Below are positions 8,252 to 16,854 of a stretch of 64,000 nucleotides of DNA, one piece after another; the first letter of the stretch is position 1, and every line of letters begins with the position of its first letter. The position numbers and the translations under genes are program-made. This stretch comes from Rhodocyclaceae bacterium (GTDB lineage: Bacteria > Pseudomonadota > Gammaproteobacteria > Burkholderiales > Rhodocyclaceae). A model generated the notes under the pieces. It was not told the origin of the DNA, did not search any database, and was given only the letters and a program-made list of their open reading frames with translations. The stretch lies in assembly GCA_023230455.1 (NCBI GenBank), contig JALNXH010000012.1, positions 41,176-105,175 on the forward strand, in the 5' to 3' direction.

Positions 8252-9301
8252 ATGGCGGTACTCGCTGACGTACTGAATTCCTACATCCTGCCCGGCCACG
8301 CCGCCGACGCACGCCCCGGCCTCAAGCAGGCACAGGACGGTGAGCGCTTGGGCCTCGGCGGCATCTTCCTTTCCGAGCGCTGGGAAACCAAGGAACTCGG
8401 TGCGGTGATGGGCGCACTGACCCAGGTCACCCGCCGGGTCAAGCTGGTCGCCGGTCTCACCCACTTCGGCACCCGCCACCCGCTGGTACTGGCCGGCATG
8501 GCGGCGACGATGCAGGCACTTTCCAACGGCCGCTTCGTGCTCGGCTTCGGCCGCGGCGTGCCGTCGCAGTTCGCCAAGCTCGGCATCCCGGTGCTCAACA
8601 ACCAGGGCATGGCCGACTACGTGGGCATCCTGCGCAAGCTGTGGGCCGGCGAGACCATCAACTACAAGGGCCCGGCCGGCGACTACCCGGCAATGCAGCT
8701 GGCGCACAGCTGCGACAACCCGCCGCCGATCATCATGGGCGCCACCGGACCGAAGACGCTGGCGATGGCCGGCGCCCATTTCGACGGCGTCGTGCTCCAC
8801 CCCTTCCTCACCATCGCCGGGGTCAAGCGCTCGGTCGACATCGTGCGCAACGCGGCGAAAGAGGCCGGACGCGATCCGAAATCGATTCGCATCTACGCCA
8901 TCGTCGTCACCGCCCCCGATACCCTGGCCCCCGCAGTGCGCGCCGACGTACTCGAAGCCCGCGCCGTGTCCTACTTCATGCACAAGGAACTCGGCCAGCC
9001 GATCATCAACATGAACGGCTGGGACGAAGCACCGATGAACCAGCTGGTCGCCGCCGATCTGGCCAAGCTCGACTACGGCACCGCCGACCTCAAGGAGTCG
9101 CGCCGCCTGATGGCCGAAGCCGCGCTGAAAATCATCCCGCAGGAGTGGCTGACCAGCGGCGCCGCGATCGGCAGCGTCGACCATTGCATCAGCCGCCTGC
9201 GCGAGTACATCGCTGCCGGTGCCGATGAAATCCTGCTCCACGGCACCACGCCGGACCAGCAGGAACAGGTCATCGCCGCCGCATGCACGCAGGTGCTCTG
9301 A
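8252..9301 (+). CDS. LLM-class F420-type oxidoreductase 1
   Basis: 349 residues of the luciferase-like TIM-barrel family. Typical blocks are LGLGGIFLSERWETKELG near the start, RRVKLVAGLTHFGTRHP, LSNGRFVLGFGRG and GVKRSVDIVRNAAKEAGRDP. The sequence resembles the MSMEG_2249-type subgroup of F420-dependent oxidoreductases known from actinobacteria. The strong AAGGAGG site fixes the ATG. Members use reduced or oxidised F420 (some use FMN) to reduce C=C bonds or oxidise alcohols. The F420 biosynthesis genes lie just downstream, so F420 is the likely cofactor. It is a paralogue of the next gene. The substrate is unknown. Confidence 0.9.
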   Translation: MAVLADVLNSYILPGHAADARPGLKQAQDGERLGLGGIFLSERWETKELGAVMGALTQVTRRVKLVAGLTHFGTRHPLVLAGMAATMQALSNGRFVLGFGRGVPSQFAKLGIPVLNNQGMADYVGILRKLWAGETINYKGPAGDYPAMQLAHSCDNPPPIIMGATGPKTLAMAGAHFDGVVLHPFLTIAGVKRSVDIVRNAAKEAGRDPKSIRIYAIVVTAPDTLAPAVRADVLEARAVSYFMHKELGQPIINMNGWDEAPMNQLVAADLAKLDYGTADLKESRRLMAEAALKIIPQEWLTSGAAIGSVDHCISRLREYIAAGADEILLHGTTPDQQEQVIAAACTQVL

Positions 9302-9420
9302 GAATCATTTGCCAGATGCGGGCGACGTCCTGAGCGTTGTCCGCACTATCCGCAGTCCACGCTGACACCTCGCCCCGGTACGGTGAATCAGCCGATTCAA
9401 ACTCATAAAGGAGCGGCACC

Positions 9421-10527
9421 ATGAGCAATCCGATTTATCCCGAGTTCGGCTATTACGCACTTCCCGGCCACATTTCCGAGCCGAAGAATATCCTTGAGGA
9501 AATCGCCGCCGGCGACAAGGTGGGGATGGGTTCGGTGTGGATTTCCGAGCGCCTCAACACCAAGAACGTCGAAGTGCTTTCCGGCGTCGCCGCCGCGCTG
9601 ACGCCGCGCATGGGCATCGCCAGCGGCCTGCTGGCCAACATGCCGCTGCGCAATCCGCTGGTGACCGCGGCTTATGCGGCGACGATGATGAAACTCACCG
9701 ACAACCGCTTCGCGCTGGGCGTCGGTCGCGGCTTCAGCATGATTTCGGATGCGGCCGGCGTGGCGCCGTCGACATTCAAGGTGATGGAGGACTACATCAC
9801 CATCCTGCGCCAGTTGTGGCGCGGCGAATCGGTCAACTACAGCGGCCCGCTGGGTACCTTCCGCAACCTGAACCTGGGCACCAAGCTCGACGTGATGCCG
9901 CCGGTGATCATGGCCGCGATGGGCGACAAGACCTGCGAATGGGCGGGCCGGCTGTGCGACGGCGTGGTCTACAACTCGCTGTGGGGCCCGGCGGCGGTGC
10001 GGCATTCGACGCAGGTCGTGCGTCAGGGTGCGGCCAAGGCGGGGCGCGATCCGAAAAGCGTCAAGGTGTGGACCATCCTGGTCACCGCCAGCGATGTTTC
10101 CGAGGAAATTGTGCTGAACACCATCATCCGGCGCATGAATACCTACATCCTGGTGCCGCCGATGTTCGACGCCATTTGCGAATTGAACGGCTGGGATCCG
10201 GCCACGGCGCAGAAAATCCGCGACGAACTGAAAAAGCTCGACGGCGCGCCCAAGCCCGGATTATTGGGCGACGAGCACACCACCCGCGATCTCGATCAGC
10301 TGCGCCACATGCGCAAGTTCTATCCGCAGCAGTGGATCGACGACGGTGTCGCCGTCGGCACCGCCGCCGAGTGTGTGCAAAAGGTTCTGCAGCGCTTCGA
10401 TGCCGATGTGGACGGCATCCTTTTCCACGGCACCCACCCGGCCAATCTCCAGTCCTTGATCAACCTCTGGCCGCAGCATCGGCCGAGCGGAATGTTCGAC
10501 GGTCGCTCGGTCAATCCCGGGCTTTGA
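9421..10527 (+). CDS. LLM-class F420-type oxidoreductase 2
   Basis: 368 residues, a paralogue of the gene at 8252. Shared blocks include YALPGHISEPKNILEEI, GSVWISERLNTKNVE, RNPLVTAAYAATM, LTDNRFALGVGRGFS and QGAAKAGRDPKSVKVW. The actinobacterial-like SERxNxKE block suggests the same subgroup of F420-dependent oxidoreductases. AAAGGAG precedes the ATG. It differs most from its paralogue after residue 240, where the substrate loop would lie, so the two may act on different intermediates. It is followed after 41 bases by the F420:NADPH oxidoreductase that would supply the reduced cofactor. Confidence 0.9.
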   Translation: MSNPIYPEFGYYALPGHISEPKNILEEIAAGDKVGMGSVWISERLNTKNVEVLSGVAAALTPRMGIASGLLANMPLRNPLVTAAYAATMMKLTDNRFALGVGRGFSMISDAAGVAPSTFKVMEDYITILRQLWRGESVNYSGPLGTFRNLNLGTKLDVMPPVIMAAMGDKTCEWAGRLCDGVVYNSLWGPAAVRHSTQVVRQGAAKAGRDPKSVKVWTILVTASDVSEEIVLNTIIRRMNTYILVPPMFDAICELNGWDPATAQKIRDELKKLDGAPKPGLLGDEHTTRDLDQLRHMRKFYPQQWIDDGVAVGTAAECVQKVLQRFDADVDGILFHGTHPANLQSLINLWPQHRPSGMFDGRSVNPGL

Positions 10528-10568
10528 AGAAGTCTTACCCATAAAATCAAATCGCATCGAGGTTCCCC

Positions 10569-11240
10569 ATGACTGAAGCACTCCCCACCATCGCCATCGT
10601 CGGCGGCACCGGCGATCTGGGCACCGGTCTGGCGCGGCGCTGGGCCGGCGCCGGCTATCCCGTCATCATCGGTTCGCGCACCGCGGACAAGGCGCAGGAG
10701 GCCGTCGCTGCGCTGCGTGCCGTACTCACGGCACGCGGCTGCACGGACATTTCGGTCGAGGCGCGGGACAACGTCGGCGCCGCGGCGAAGGCCGACATCG
10801 TCGTGCTCACCGTCCCCTTCGGCCATCAGGCCGCCACCCTGGAAAGCATCAAGGCCGCGGTGCAGGGCAAGATCGTGGTCGATGTGACCGTGCCGCTGGT
10901 GCCGCCGAAAGTGGCGCGCGTGCAACTGCCGGCGCAGGGCTCGGCGGGCAAGATCGCGCAGGAAATTCTCGGCGAAGGCGTGCGCGTGGTGTCGGCCTTC
11001 CAGAACGTCGCTGCGCAGCACTTGCAGGACGACCACGCACTCGAATGCGACGTGCTCGTCTGCGGCAACGACAAGGATGCCCGCGAGGCCGTGGTCAAGC
11101 TCGTCGTCGCTGCCGGGATGCGCGGCTTCCACGCCGGCAGCATCGACAACTCCGCCGCCGCGGAGGCCATGACCTCGCTGCTGATCTTCATCAACAAGCA
11201 GTACCAGTGCCATTCGGGGATACGGATCACCGGAGTCTGA
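10569..11240 (+). CDS. npdG: NADPH-dependent F420 reductase (Fno/NpdG)
   Basis: 223 residues, close to the usual length of F420:NADP oxidoreductases. It has the N-terminal dinucleotide motif IVGGTGDLGTGLARRW, followed by VIIGSRTADKAQ, which fits NADP phosphate binding. A later stretch DIVVLTVPFGHQ matches the family. The enzyme moves hydride between NADPH and F420, so it would feed the LLM enzymes upstream. It lies four bases before cofE. Its place between the users and the makers of F420 is strong context for the call. Confidence 0.92.
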   Translation: MTEALPTIAIVGGTGDLGTGLARRWAGAGYPVIIGSRTADKAQEAVAALRAVLTARGCTDISVEARDNVGAAAKADIVVLTVPFGHQAATLESIKAAVQGKIVVDVTVPLVPPKVARVQLPAQGSAGKIAQEILGEGVRVVSAFQNVAAQHLQDDHALECDVLVCGNDKDAREAVVKLVVAAGMRGFHAGSIDNSAAAEAMTSLLIFINKQYQCHSGIRITGV

Positions 11241-11243
11241 TGC

Positions 11244-11996
11244 ATGCAGCTGATTGCCCTGCCCGGATTGCCGCGGGTTCAACCGGGCGACGATCTGGCC
11301 GCGCTGATACGCGCAGCGCTGCAACCTGCCGGGCTTGAGCTGGCCGATGGCGATGTGCTCGTCGTCGCGCAGAAAATCGTCTCCAAGGCGGAGAACCGCT
11401 ACGTCGAGTTGAACGACGTCACGGTCGGCGAGCAGGCGCAAACGCTGGCGGCGGAAACCGGCAAGGAGCCGCGGCTGGTACAGCTGATCCTCGACCAATC
11501 GGTCGCCGTGGTGCGCCACCGTCCCGGCGTGCTGATTGTCGAACACCGCAACGGTTACGTGCATGCCAATGCCGGCGTCGACCAGTCGAACATCGAGCAG
11601 CCGCCCGGCCAGCCGCGTGCCTTGCTGCTGCCGAAAGATCCCGACGCCAGCGCCGCACGCCTGCGCGCCGCCCTGGAAGAAACCGGCAAACACCTCAACG
11701 TCATCATCAACGATACGGCCGGCCGCGCCTGGCGCAATGGCGTCATGGGCTTTGCGCTCGGCAGCGCGGGCTTCGAACCGGTGGTCGACCTGATCGGCAC
11801 GCGCGACCTGTTCGGCAACACACTACAGGTCACGCAGGTGGCGGTGGCCGACGAACTGGCCGCTGCCGCGTCTTTCGTCATGGGCCAGACCGCAGAGGCA
11901 ACGCCGGTGGTGCTGATACGTGGCGCACGGCTGCTTCCGTCCGAGAGCACCTCGAAGAACCTGATCCGCGCGCGCGAACATGACCTCTTTCGCTGA
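11244..11996 (+). CDS. cofE: Coenzyme F420-0:L-glutamate ligase
   Basis: 250 residues, the size of a single-domain archaeal-type CofE. It lacks the extra C-terminal flavin (nitroreductase-like) domain of mycobacterial FbiB. Visible blocks are VVAQKIVSKAENR, VRHRPGVLIVEHRNGYVHANAGVDQSN and VIINDTAGRAWRNG, which form the GTP and metal site of the family. The enzyme adds gamma-linked glutamates to F420-0 using GTP. CGGAG lies eight bases before the ATG. The gene overlaps cofD by 17 bases, so the two should be co-translated. Confidence 0.95.
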   Translation: MQLIALPGLPRVQPGDDLAALIRAALQPAGLELADGDVLVVAQKIVSKAENRYVELNDVTVGEQAQTLAAETGKEPRLVQLILDQSVAVVRHRPGVLIVEHRNGYVHANAGVDQSNIEQPPGQPRALLLPKDPDASAARLRAALEETGKHLNVIINDTAGRAWRNGVMGFALGSAGFEPVVDLIGTRDLFGNTLQVTQVAVADELAAAASFVMGQTAEATPVVLIRGARLLPSESTSKNLIRAREHDLFR

Positions 11997-12972
11997 GCGC
12001 AAGGTACTGGCCCTGTCGGGCGGCGTCGGCGGCGCCAAGCTCGCCCTCGGCCTTTCTAAAATTCTCACTCCGGCACAGCTCACCATCGTCGCCAACACCG
12101 GCGACGATTTCGAACATCTCGGACTGCCGATCAGCCCCGACCTCGACACCGTGATGTACACCCTGGCCGGACGCAACAATCAGGAACAGGGCTGGGGCCT
12201 CGCCGACGAGACCTGGCAGGCGATGGAGATGCTGCGCAACTACGCCGCACCGACCTGGTTCCAGCTCGGCGACAAGGACATCGCGACGCATTTGGTGCGG
12301 CGGCAGATGCTGGCGGAAGGAAAGACGCTGAGCGAAGTCAGCGCGCATCTGTGTCGGCAACTCGGCGTCGAACATTGCTTGCTGCCGATGAGCGACGATC
12401 CGGTGCAGACCTGGGTGGACACAGACGCGGGCGAACTGCCGTTTCAGACCTACTTCGTCGGCGAGCGCTGCCGGCCCACCGCGCGCGGCTTTCGCTTCGC
12501 CGGCATCGCCACGGCGCAGCCGCAGCCCGGCTTCATGACACGACTCGCCGATCCGCAACTGTCGGCGATCGTCATCTGCCCCTCGAATCCCTTTGTCAGC
12601 GTCGACCCGATTCTCCAACTCGCCGGCGTACGCGCGGCCATGGCGCAGAGCGCGGCGCCAGTGATCGCGGTCTCGCCCATCGTCGCCGGCGCAGCCATCA
12701 AGGGCCCGACAGCGAAGATGATGGCGGAAGCGCAGATGCCGGTCAGCGCCCTCGGCGTGGCCGAACACTATGGCGCGCGAGCTGACGGCGCGCTGCTCGA
12801 CGGTTTTGTCATCGACGAGGCCGACGCCGATCAGGTGCAGGACATCGAGCGCCTCGGCATTGCCGTCCATGCGACCAAAACGGTGATGCACAGTTTGCAG
12901 GATCGCATCGACCTGGCACGCTCCACGCTGGAATTCGCGCTCGATTTAGCCGCACGACGGAAAGGCGGCTGA
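11980..12972 (+). CDS. cofD: 2-phospho-L-lactate (or analogue) transferase, CofD
   Basis: 330 residues. The N-terminus KVLALSGGVGGAKLALGL is the conserved glycine-rich motif of CofD/FbiA, and NTGDDFEHLGLPISPDLDTVMYTL (quoted only in part as NTGDDF and SPDLDTVMY) follows in the right place. CofD joins the activated three-carbon unit from CofC to the deazaflavin Fo and so makes F420-0 or a variant. Its start overlaps the end of cofE by 17 bases, and cofC begins four bases after its stop. No clear ribosome-binding site is seen, which fits translational coupling. Confidence 0.95.
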   Translation: MTSFAERKVLALSGGVGGAKLALGLSKILTPAQLTIVANTGDDFEHLGLPISPDLDTVMYTLAGRNNQEQGWGLADETWQAMEMLRNYAAPTWFQLGDKDIATHLVRRQMLAEGKTLSEVSAHLCRQLGVEHCLLPMSDDPVQTWVDTDAGELPFQTYFVGERCRPTARGFRFAGIATAQPQPGFMTRLADPQLSAIVICPSNPFVSVDPILQLAGVRAAMAQSAAPVIAVSPIVAGAAIKGPTAKMMAEAQMPVSALGVAEHYGARADGALLDGFVIDEADADQVQDIERLGIAVHATKTVMHSLQDRIDLARSTLEFALDLAARRKGG

Positions 12973-12976
12973 GCCG

Positions 12977-13660
12977 ATGTGGGCCGTGCTGCCGCTGAAG
13001 GAGTTCCCCAACGCCAAGCAACGCCTCTCCGGCGTGCTCGACGGGCGGCAGCGCACCGATCTGCTCGAAGCCATGGCCAGCGACGTATTGCAGATCCTCA
13101 ACGGCCATCCCGATCTCGACGGCACGCTGATCGTTTCCAACGATCCCGTCGCCCGCCGACTGGCGCGCACCTACGGCGCCGACTTCGTCAGCGAAGCCGA
13201 ACTCGGCGCCCAGGGACTCAACGCCGTGGTCCAGGCCACGGTCAGGCAACTCGCCCGCAATGGGGAAGATGAAGTGCTGATCGTGCACGGCGACATGCCC
13301 CTCATCACCGCCGCCGAGATCAGCCTGCTGATCCGCCATCATCGTCTCGCCCCGGCCCCGGCATTGACGCTGGCCACCGACCGCCGCAGCGACGGCAGCA
13401 ACGGCCTGCTCTGTTCCGCCAGCAGCGCGATTGCCTTCGCCTACGGCAAGGGCAGTTGCGCACAGCACCAGGCGCAGGCGCAACGTGCCGGCCTCGCCTG
13501 TAGCATCATGACCCTGCCGGGCATGAGCTGCGACATCGACGAGCCCGACGATCTGCTGGCTTTCTTGAATCACCCGAACGTTGCCGCCGCTACTCGCACC
13601 CGCGACTATCTGGCGGCCAGCGGCATCGCCCGGCAACTGCTGGCGCAGGAGCACATATGA
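12977..13660 (+). CDS. cofC: Guanylyltransferase of F420 synthesis, CofC/FbiD
   Basis: 227 residues of the CofC nucleotidyltransferase family. It begins WAVLPLKEFPNAKQRLSGVL, the expected nucleotide-binding loop, and has VHGDMPLI at the metal site near residue 105. It charges a three-carbon acid with GTP for CofD. Depending on the organism the acid is 2-phospholactate, phosphoenolpyruvate or 3-phosphoglycerate, and this cannot be settled by eye. The stop overlaps the fbiC start as ATGA at 13657-13660. Confidence 0.93.
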   Translation: MWAVLPLKEFPNAKQRLSGVLDGRQRTDLLEAMASDVLQILNGHPDLDGTLIVSNDPVARRLARTYGADFVSEAELGAQGLNAVVQATVRQLARNGEDEVLIVHGDMPLITAAEISLLIRHHRLAPAPALTLATDRRSDGSNGLLCSASSAIAFAYGKGSCAQHQAQAQRAGLACSIMTLPGMSCDIDEPDDLLAFLNHPNVAAATRTRDYLAASGIARQLLAQEHI

Positions 13661-16068
13661 GCACAATCCTCAACCGCGAACAGGCCCTCGAACTGGCCGC
13701 GAACGGCGACACCGCCGCGCTGATGGAGCGCGCGCGCGCCCTGCGCGACGAGGGCTTCGGCGGCCTGATCACCTATTCGCGCAAGGTCTTCATCCCGCTC
13801 ACCCAGCTCTGCCGCGATGTCTGCCACTACTGCACTTTTGCGCAGACGCCGAAGCACCTCGACGCGCCCTACCTGAGCCTCGATCAGGTACTGGCGACGG
13901 TGAAGCAGGGTGCCGCGCTCGGTTGCAAGGAGGCCCTGTTCACCCTTGGCGAGCGTCCCGAATTGCGCTATGCCGCGGCGCGCGAGGCGCTCGCTGCGCT
14001 CGGCCACGAGACCACGCTGGGTTACCTCGCCGAAGTAGCACGCGCGGTGCTGGAGCAGACCGGCGTGCTGCCGCACATCAACGCCGGCTGCATGAGTGCG
14101 GAGGAAATCGCCCTGCTGCGCCCGGTCTCGGCCTCGATGGGCATCATGCTCGAATCAAGTTCGCCGCGGCTGTGCGAGGAAGGCATGCCGCACTACGGCT
14201 CGCCCGACAAGGACCCGGCACGGCGGCTGGAAACGATCCGCCTCGCCGGCGAGATGGCGGTGCCGTTCACCTCCGGCCTCCTCATCGGCATCGGCGAGAC
14301 ACGCCGGGAACGCATCGAATCCCTGCTCGCGCTGCGCGATCTGCATCAGCGCTATGGCCACATCCAGGAAATCATTGTGCAGAATTTCCGCGCCAAGGCC
14401 GGCACGAAAATGGCGCGGGCGACCGAGCCCGAAGTGGATGAATTGTTGTGGACCCTCGCCGTCGCGCGCCTGATCTTCGGGCCCGGCATGAGCCTGCAGG
14501 CACCGCCCAATCTGAACCCCGGCGTACTGCCGGCGCTGGTCGACGCCGGCCTCAACGACTGGGGCGGCGTCTCGCCGCTGACCCCGGATTACGTCAATCC
14601 GGAAGCGCCGTGGCCGCATCTCGCTCAACTGGCGCAGCTCAGCGGACAGGCCGGAAAGCGGCTGGAAGAACGGCTGACGATTTATCCGGCGTACGCCCTC
14701 GCCGCCGACACCTGGCTCGATCCGGCGCTGCGCGGCCGGGTGCGGCAGATGATCGATGCCCTCGGCTATCCGCGTACCGACAGTTGGGTGGCCGGGCTGG
14801 CGACAACGCCGGCAGCGGAAGAGCTGGCGCTGATCGCGACGCCGGTCGCTGCCGCGGATGTCGCTGCGCAACTGGTCGCCATCGTCGCCCGCGCCACGGC
14901 GGCAGAGGAACTCACGGAAGACGAGATCGTACGCCTGTTCGCCGCTCGCGGCGCCGAGTTCGGCTATGTCTGCCAGGCCGCCGACCGCCTACGCCGTGAA
15001 GTCAACGGCGACACGGTGAGCTACGTGGTCAACCGCAACATCAACTACACCAACGTCTGCTATTTCAAGTGCCGCTTCTGCGCCTTTTCCAAGGGCAAGA
15101 CCAGCGAAGACCTGCGCGGCCAGCCCTACGATCTCGACCAGAGCGAAATCGCCCGGCGCTGCACGGAAGCCTGGGCGCGCGGTGCGACCGAGGTCTGCCT
15201 GCAAGGCGGCATCCATCCCGACTACACGGGACAGACTTATCTACAGATTCTGCAAACGATCCGCGCCGCCACGCCGCAGATGCACATCCACGCCTTCTCG
15301 CCGCTGGAAGTATGGCAGGGGGCGAAGACCCTCGGCCTGCCGCTGCGCGACTTCCTCCAGCAACTCAAGGATGCCGGCCTGAACAGCCTGCCCGGCACGG
15401 CGGCAGAAATTCTCGACGACGAGGTGCGCGCCATCATCTGCCCGGACAAGATCGACACCGCGCAGTGGCTCGAGGTGATCGAAACGGCCAGCAAAGTCGG
15501 CCTGAAGGCGACCGCCACCATCATGTTCGGCCATGTCGAGCATCCGCGGCACTGGGCGCGCCATCTGCTGCGCGTGCGCGCGGTGCAGGTGAATAGCGGT
15601 GGCATCACGGAATTCGTCCCCCTGCCCTTCGTCGGCGCCGAAGCGCCCATCTATCGCCGCGGCGGCACGCGCAACGGCCCTACTTTCCGCGAGGCCGTGC
15701 TGATGCATGCGGTGGCGCGGCTGGCGCTGCATGGGCAGATTTCGAACATCCAGACCTCCTGGGTCAAGATGGGGTATCAGGGTGCGGTGGCCTGCCTCAA
15801 CGCCGGCTGCAACGATCTAGGCGGCACGCTGATGAACGAGAGCATCACCCGCGCCGCCGGCGCACAGCACGGACAGGAAACGGCGCCGCGACGGATGATG
15901 GAAATCATCGAAGGCGCCGGGCGCCAGCCCCGCCAGCGCACCACGTTGTACGGCGAGGTCGCCGAAGAACGCATAGAGGCGGCTCTGTCAGCGGCGCCGC
16001 TGCGCGACGTGATCAACACGCCGTGGCAGCCACGGGCGCACATCGCCCGGCCGGTTGCGACAGCTTAG
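13657..16068 (+). CDS. fbiC: FO synthase, fused CofG-CofH (FbiC)
   Basis: 803 residues with two radical-SAM halves. The CofG-like half has CRDVCHYC near residues 52-59, and the CofH-like half has CYFKCRFC near 468-475; each is a CX3CX2C iron-sulfur site. Together they make the deazaflavin Fo from tyrosine and the pyrimidine 5-amino-6-ribitylaminouracil. The fused form is typical of actinobacteria, and archaea usually have two separate genes. So the fused gene in this Gram-negative context is consistent with transfer from an actinobacterial lineage. It starts inside the cofC stop codon (ATGA) and is the last gene of the F420 run. Confidence 0.96.
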   Translation: MSTILNREQALELAANGDTAALMERARALRDEGFGGLITYSRKVFIPLTQLCRDVCHYCTFAQTPKHLDAPYLSLDQVLATVKQGAALGCKEALFTLGERPELRYAAAREALAALGHETTLGYLAEVARAVLEQTGVLPHINAGCMSAEEIALLRPVSASMGIMLESSSPRLCEEGMPHYGSPDKDPARRLETIRLAGEMAVPFTSGLLIGIGETRRERIESLLALRDLHQRYGHIQEIIVQNFRAKAGTKMARATEPEVDELLWTLAVARLIFGPGMSLQAPPNLNPGVLPALVDAGLNDWGGVSPLTPDYVNPEAPWPHLAQLAQLSGQAGKRLEERLTIYPAYALAADTWLDPALRGRVRQMIDALGYPRTDSWVAGLATTPAAEELALIATPVAAADVAAQLVAIVARATAAEELTEDEIVRLFAARGAEFGYVCQAADRLRREVNGDTVSYVVNRNINYTNVCYFKCRFCAFSKGKTSEDLRGQPYDLDQSEIARRCTEAWARGATEVCLQGGIHPDYTGQTYLQILQTIRAATPQMHIHAFSPLEVWQGAKTLGLPLRDFLQQLKDAGLNSLPGTAAEILDDEVRAIICPDKIDTAQWLEVIETASKVGLKATATIMFGHVEHPRHWARHLLRVRAVQVNSGGITEFVPLPFVGAEAPIYRRGGTRNGPTFREAVLMHAVARLALHGQISNIQTSWVKMGYQGAVACLNAGCNDLGGTLMNESITRAAGAQHGQETAPRRMMEIIEGAGRQPRQRTTLYGEVAEERIEAALSAAPLRDVINTPWQPRAHIARPVATA

Positions 16069-16087
16069 GACCAATTTCAATAAGCGC

Positions 16088-16753
16088 TCAATCGGCCTTT
16101 TCTAGAGCCGCAGCACCGATCTGCGCCCTAAGTTCCGCCACCGCCGCTTCGAGTTCCACGACCCGCTGCTCCAGCCGCTCGATGCGGCCGGGCACCGGTG
16201 CCGGCCCCGCTTCGCTCTCCGCCGTTTCCGCCACGCCTGCCACCTCGCCGCTAAACAGGTGGGCATAGCGGGATTCGCGTCGCCCCGCCTCGCGCGGCAG
16301 GTGCACCACATACGGCCCGTCTTCGCGGCTCGTCAGCGCGGCCAGCGCCGCCTCGACCTCGCCGACATCGCTGAAGTGGCACAAACGGCTGGCGCGGCTG
16401 CGCAATTCACCCGGGGTCTGCGGGCCGCGCAGGAAAAGTTCGCAGATGACGGCAAGTTCCTGCGGTGAAAATTTCAGCGTTCCGTATTCGGTATTGCAGA
16501 AGCGATGCTGATACTTCGCCACCCGGCTGCCATAACCGCTCTGCTCGCTGACCAGAAACTTCTTGATCAGCCGATCGACGACGTCCTGCACCGTCGCTTC
16601 GTCCAGGTTCAACAGCGGATCGCGATTGCTCTTCTGGTTGCAGGCGTTGGTCAGCGCGTTCAGCGACAGGGGATATTGCTCCGGCGTAGCGATTTCCTTT
16701 TCGATCAGGCAACCGATGACGCGGGCTTCGTGGGGACTGAGTTCCAGGTGCAT
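16088..16753 (-). CDS. YceH/DUF480-family protein
   Basis: 221 residues from the ATG at 16753 (MHLELSPHEARVIGCLIEKE), which is the usual family start; an upstream in-frame start at 16882 would enter the IS hairpin. The protein has two winged-helix-like repeats (SLNALTNACNQKSNRDPLL and GPQTPGELRSRASRL) and ends in a likely coiled coil, IERLEQRVVELEAAVAELRAQ (cut here as IERLEQRVVELEAAVAEL). Its role in other bacteria is not well defined. It converges on fbiC with a 19-base gap and is not part of the F420 run. Confidence 0.88.
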   Translation of the reverse strand: MHLELSPHEARVIGCLIEKEIATPEQYPLSLNALTNACNQKSNRDPLLNLDEATVQDVVDRLIKKFLVSEQSGYGSRVAKYQHRFCNTEYGTLKFSPQELAVICELFLRGPQTPGELRSRASRLCHFSDVGEVEAALAALTSREDGPYVVHLPREAGRRESRYAHLFSGEVAGVAETAESEAGPAPVPGRIERLEQRVVELEAAVAELRAQIGAAALEKAD

Positions 16754-16854
16754 GCTGATGTTCCGGTAATTACCCGCCAAGCCGGGCGAAGGAAACGCCG
16801 CTCGACGAACGGCGGTGGCCGAGTCTAACGCCGGCCGACATCGGCGACGACAGT

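Noticed and set aside
7010..9241. A 743-codon open frame on the minus strand across the second CrtC-like and first LLM genes
   Set aside because: It is antisense to two well-supported genes. Its composition (rich in Arg, Gly, His, Val) and lack of any known motif fit a GC-driven shadow frame.
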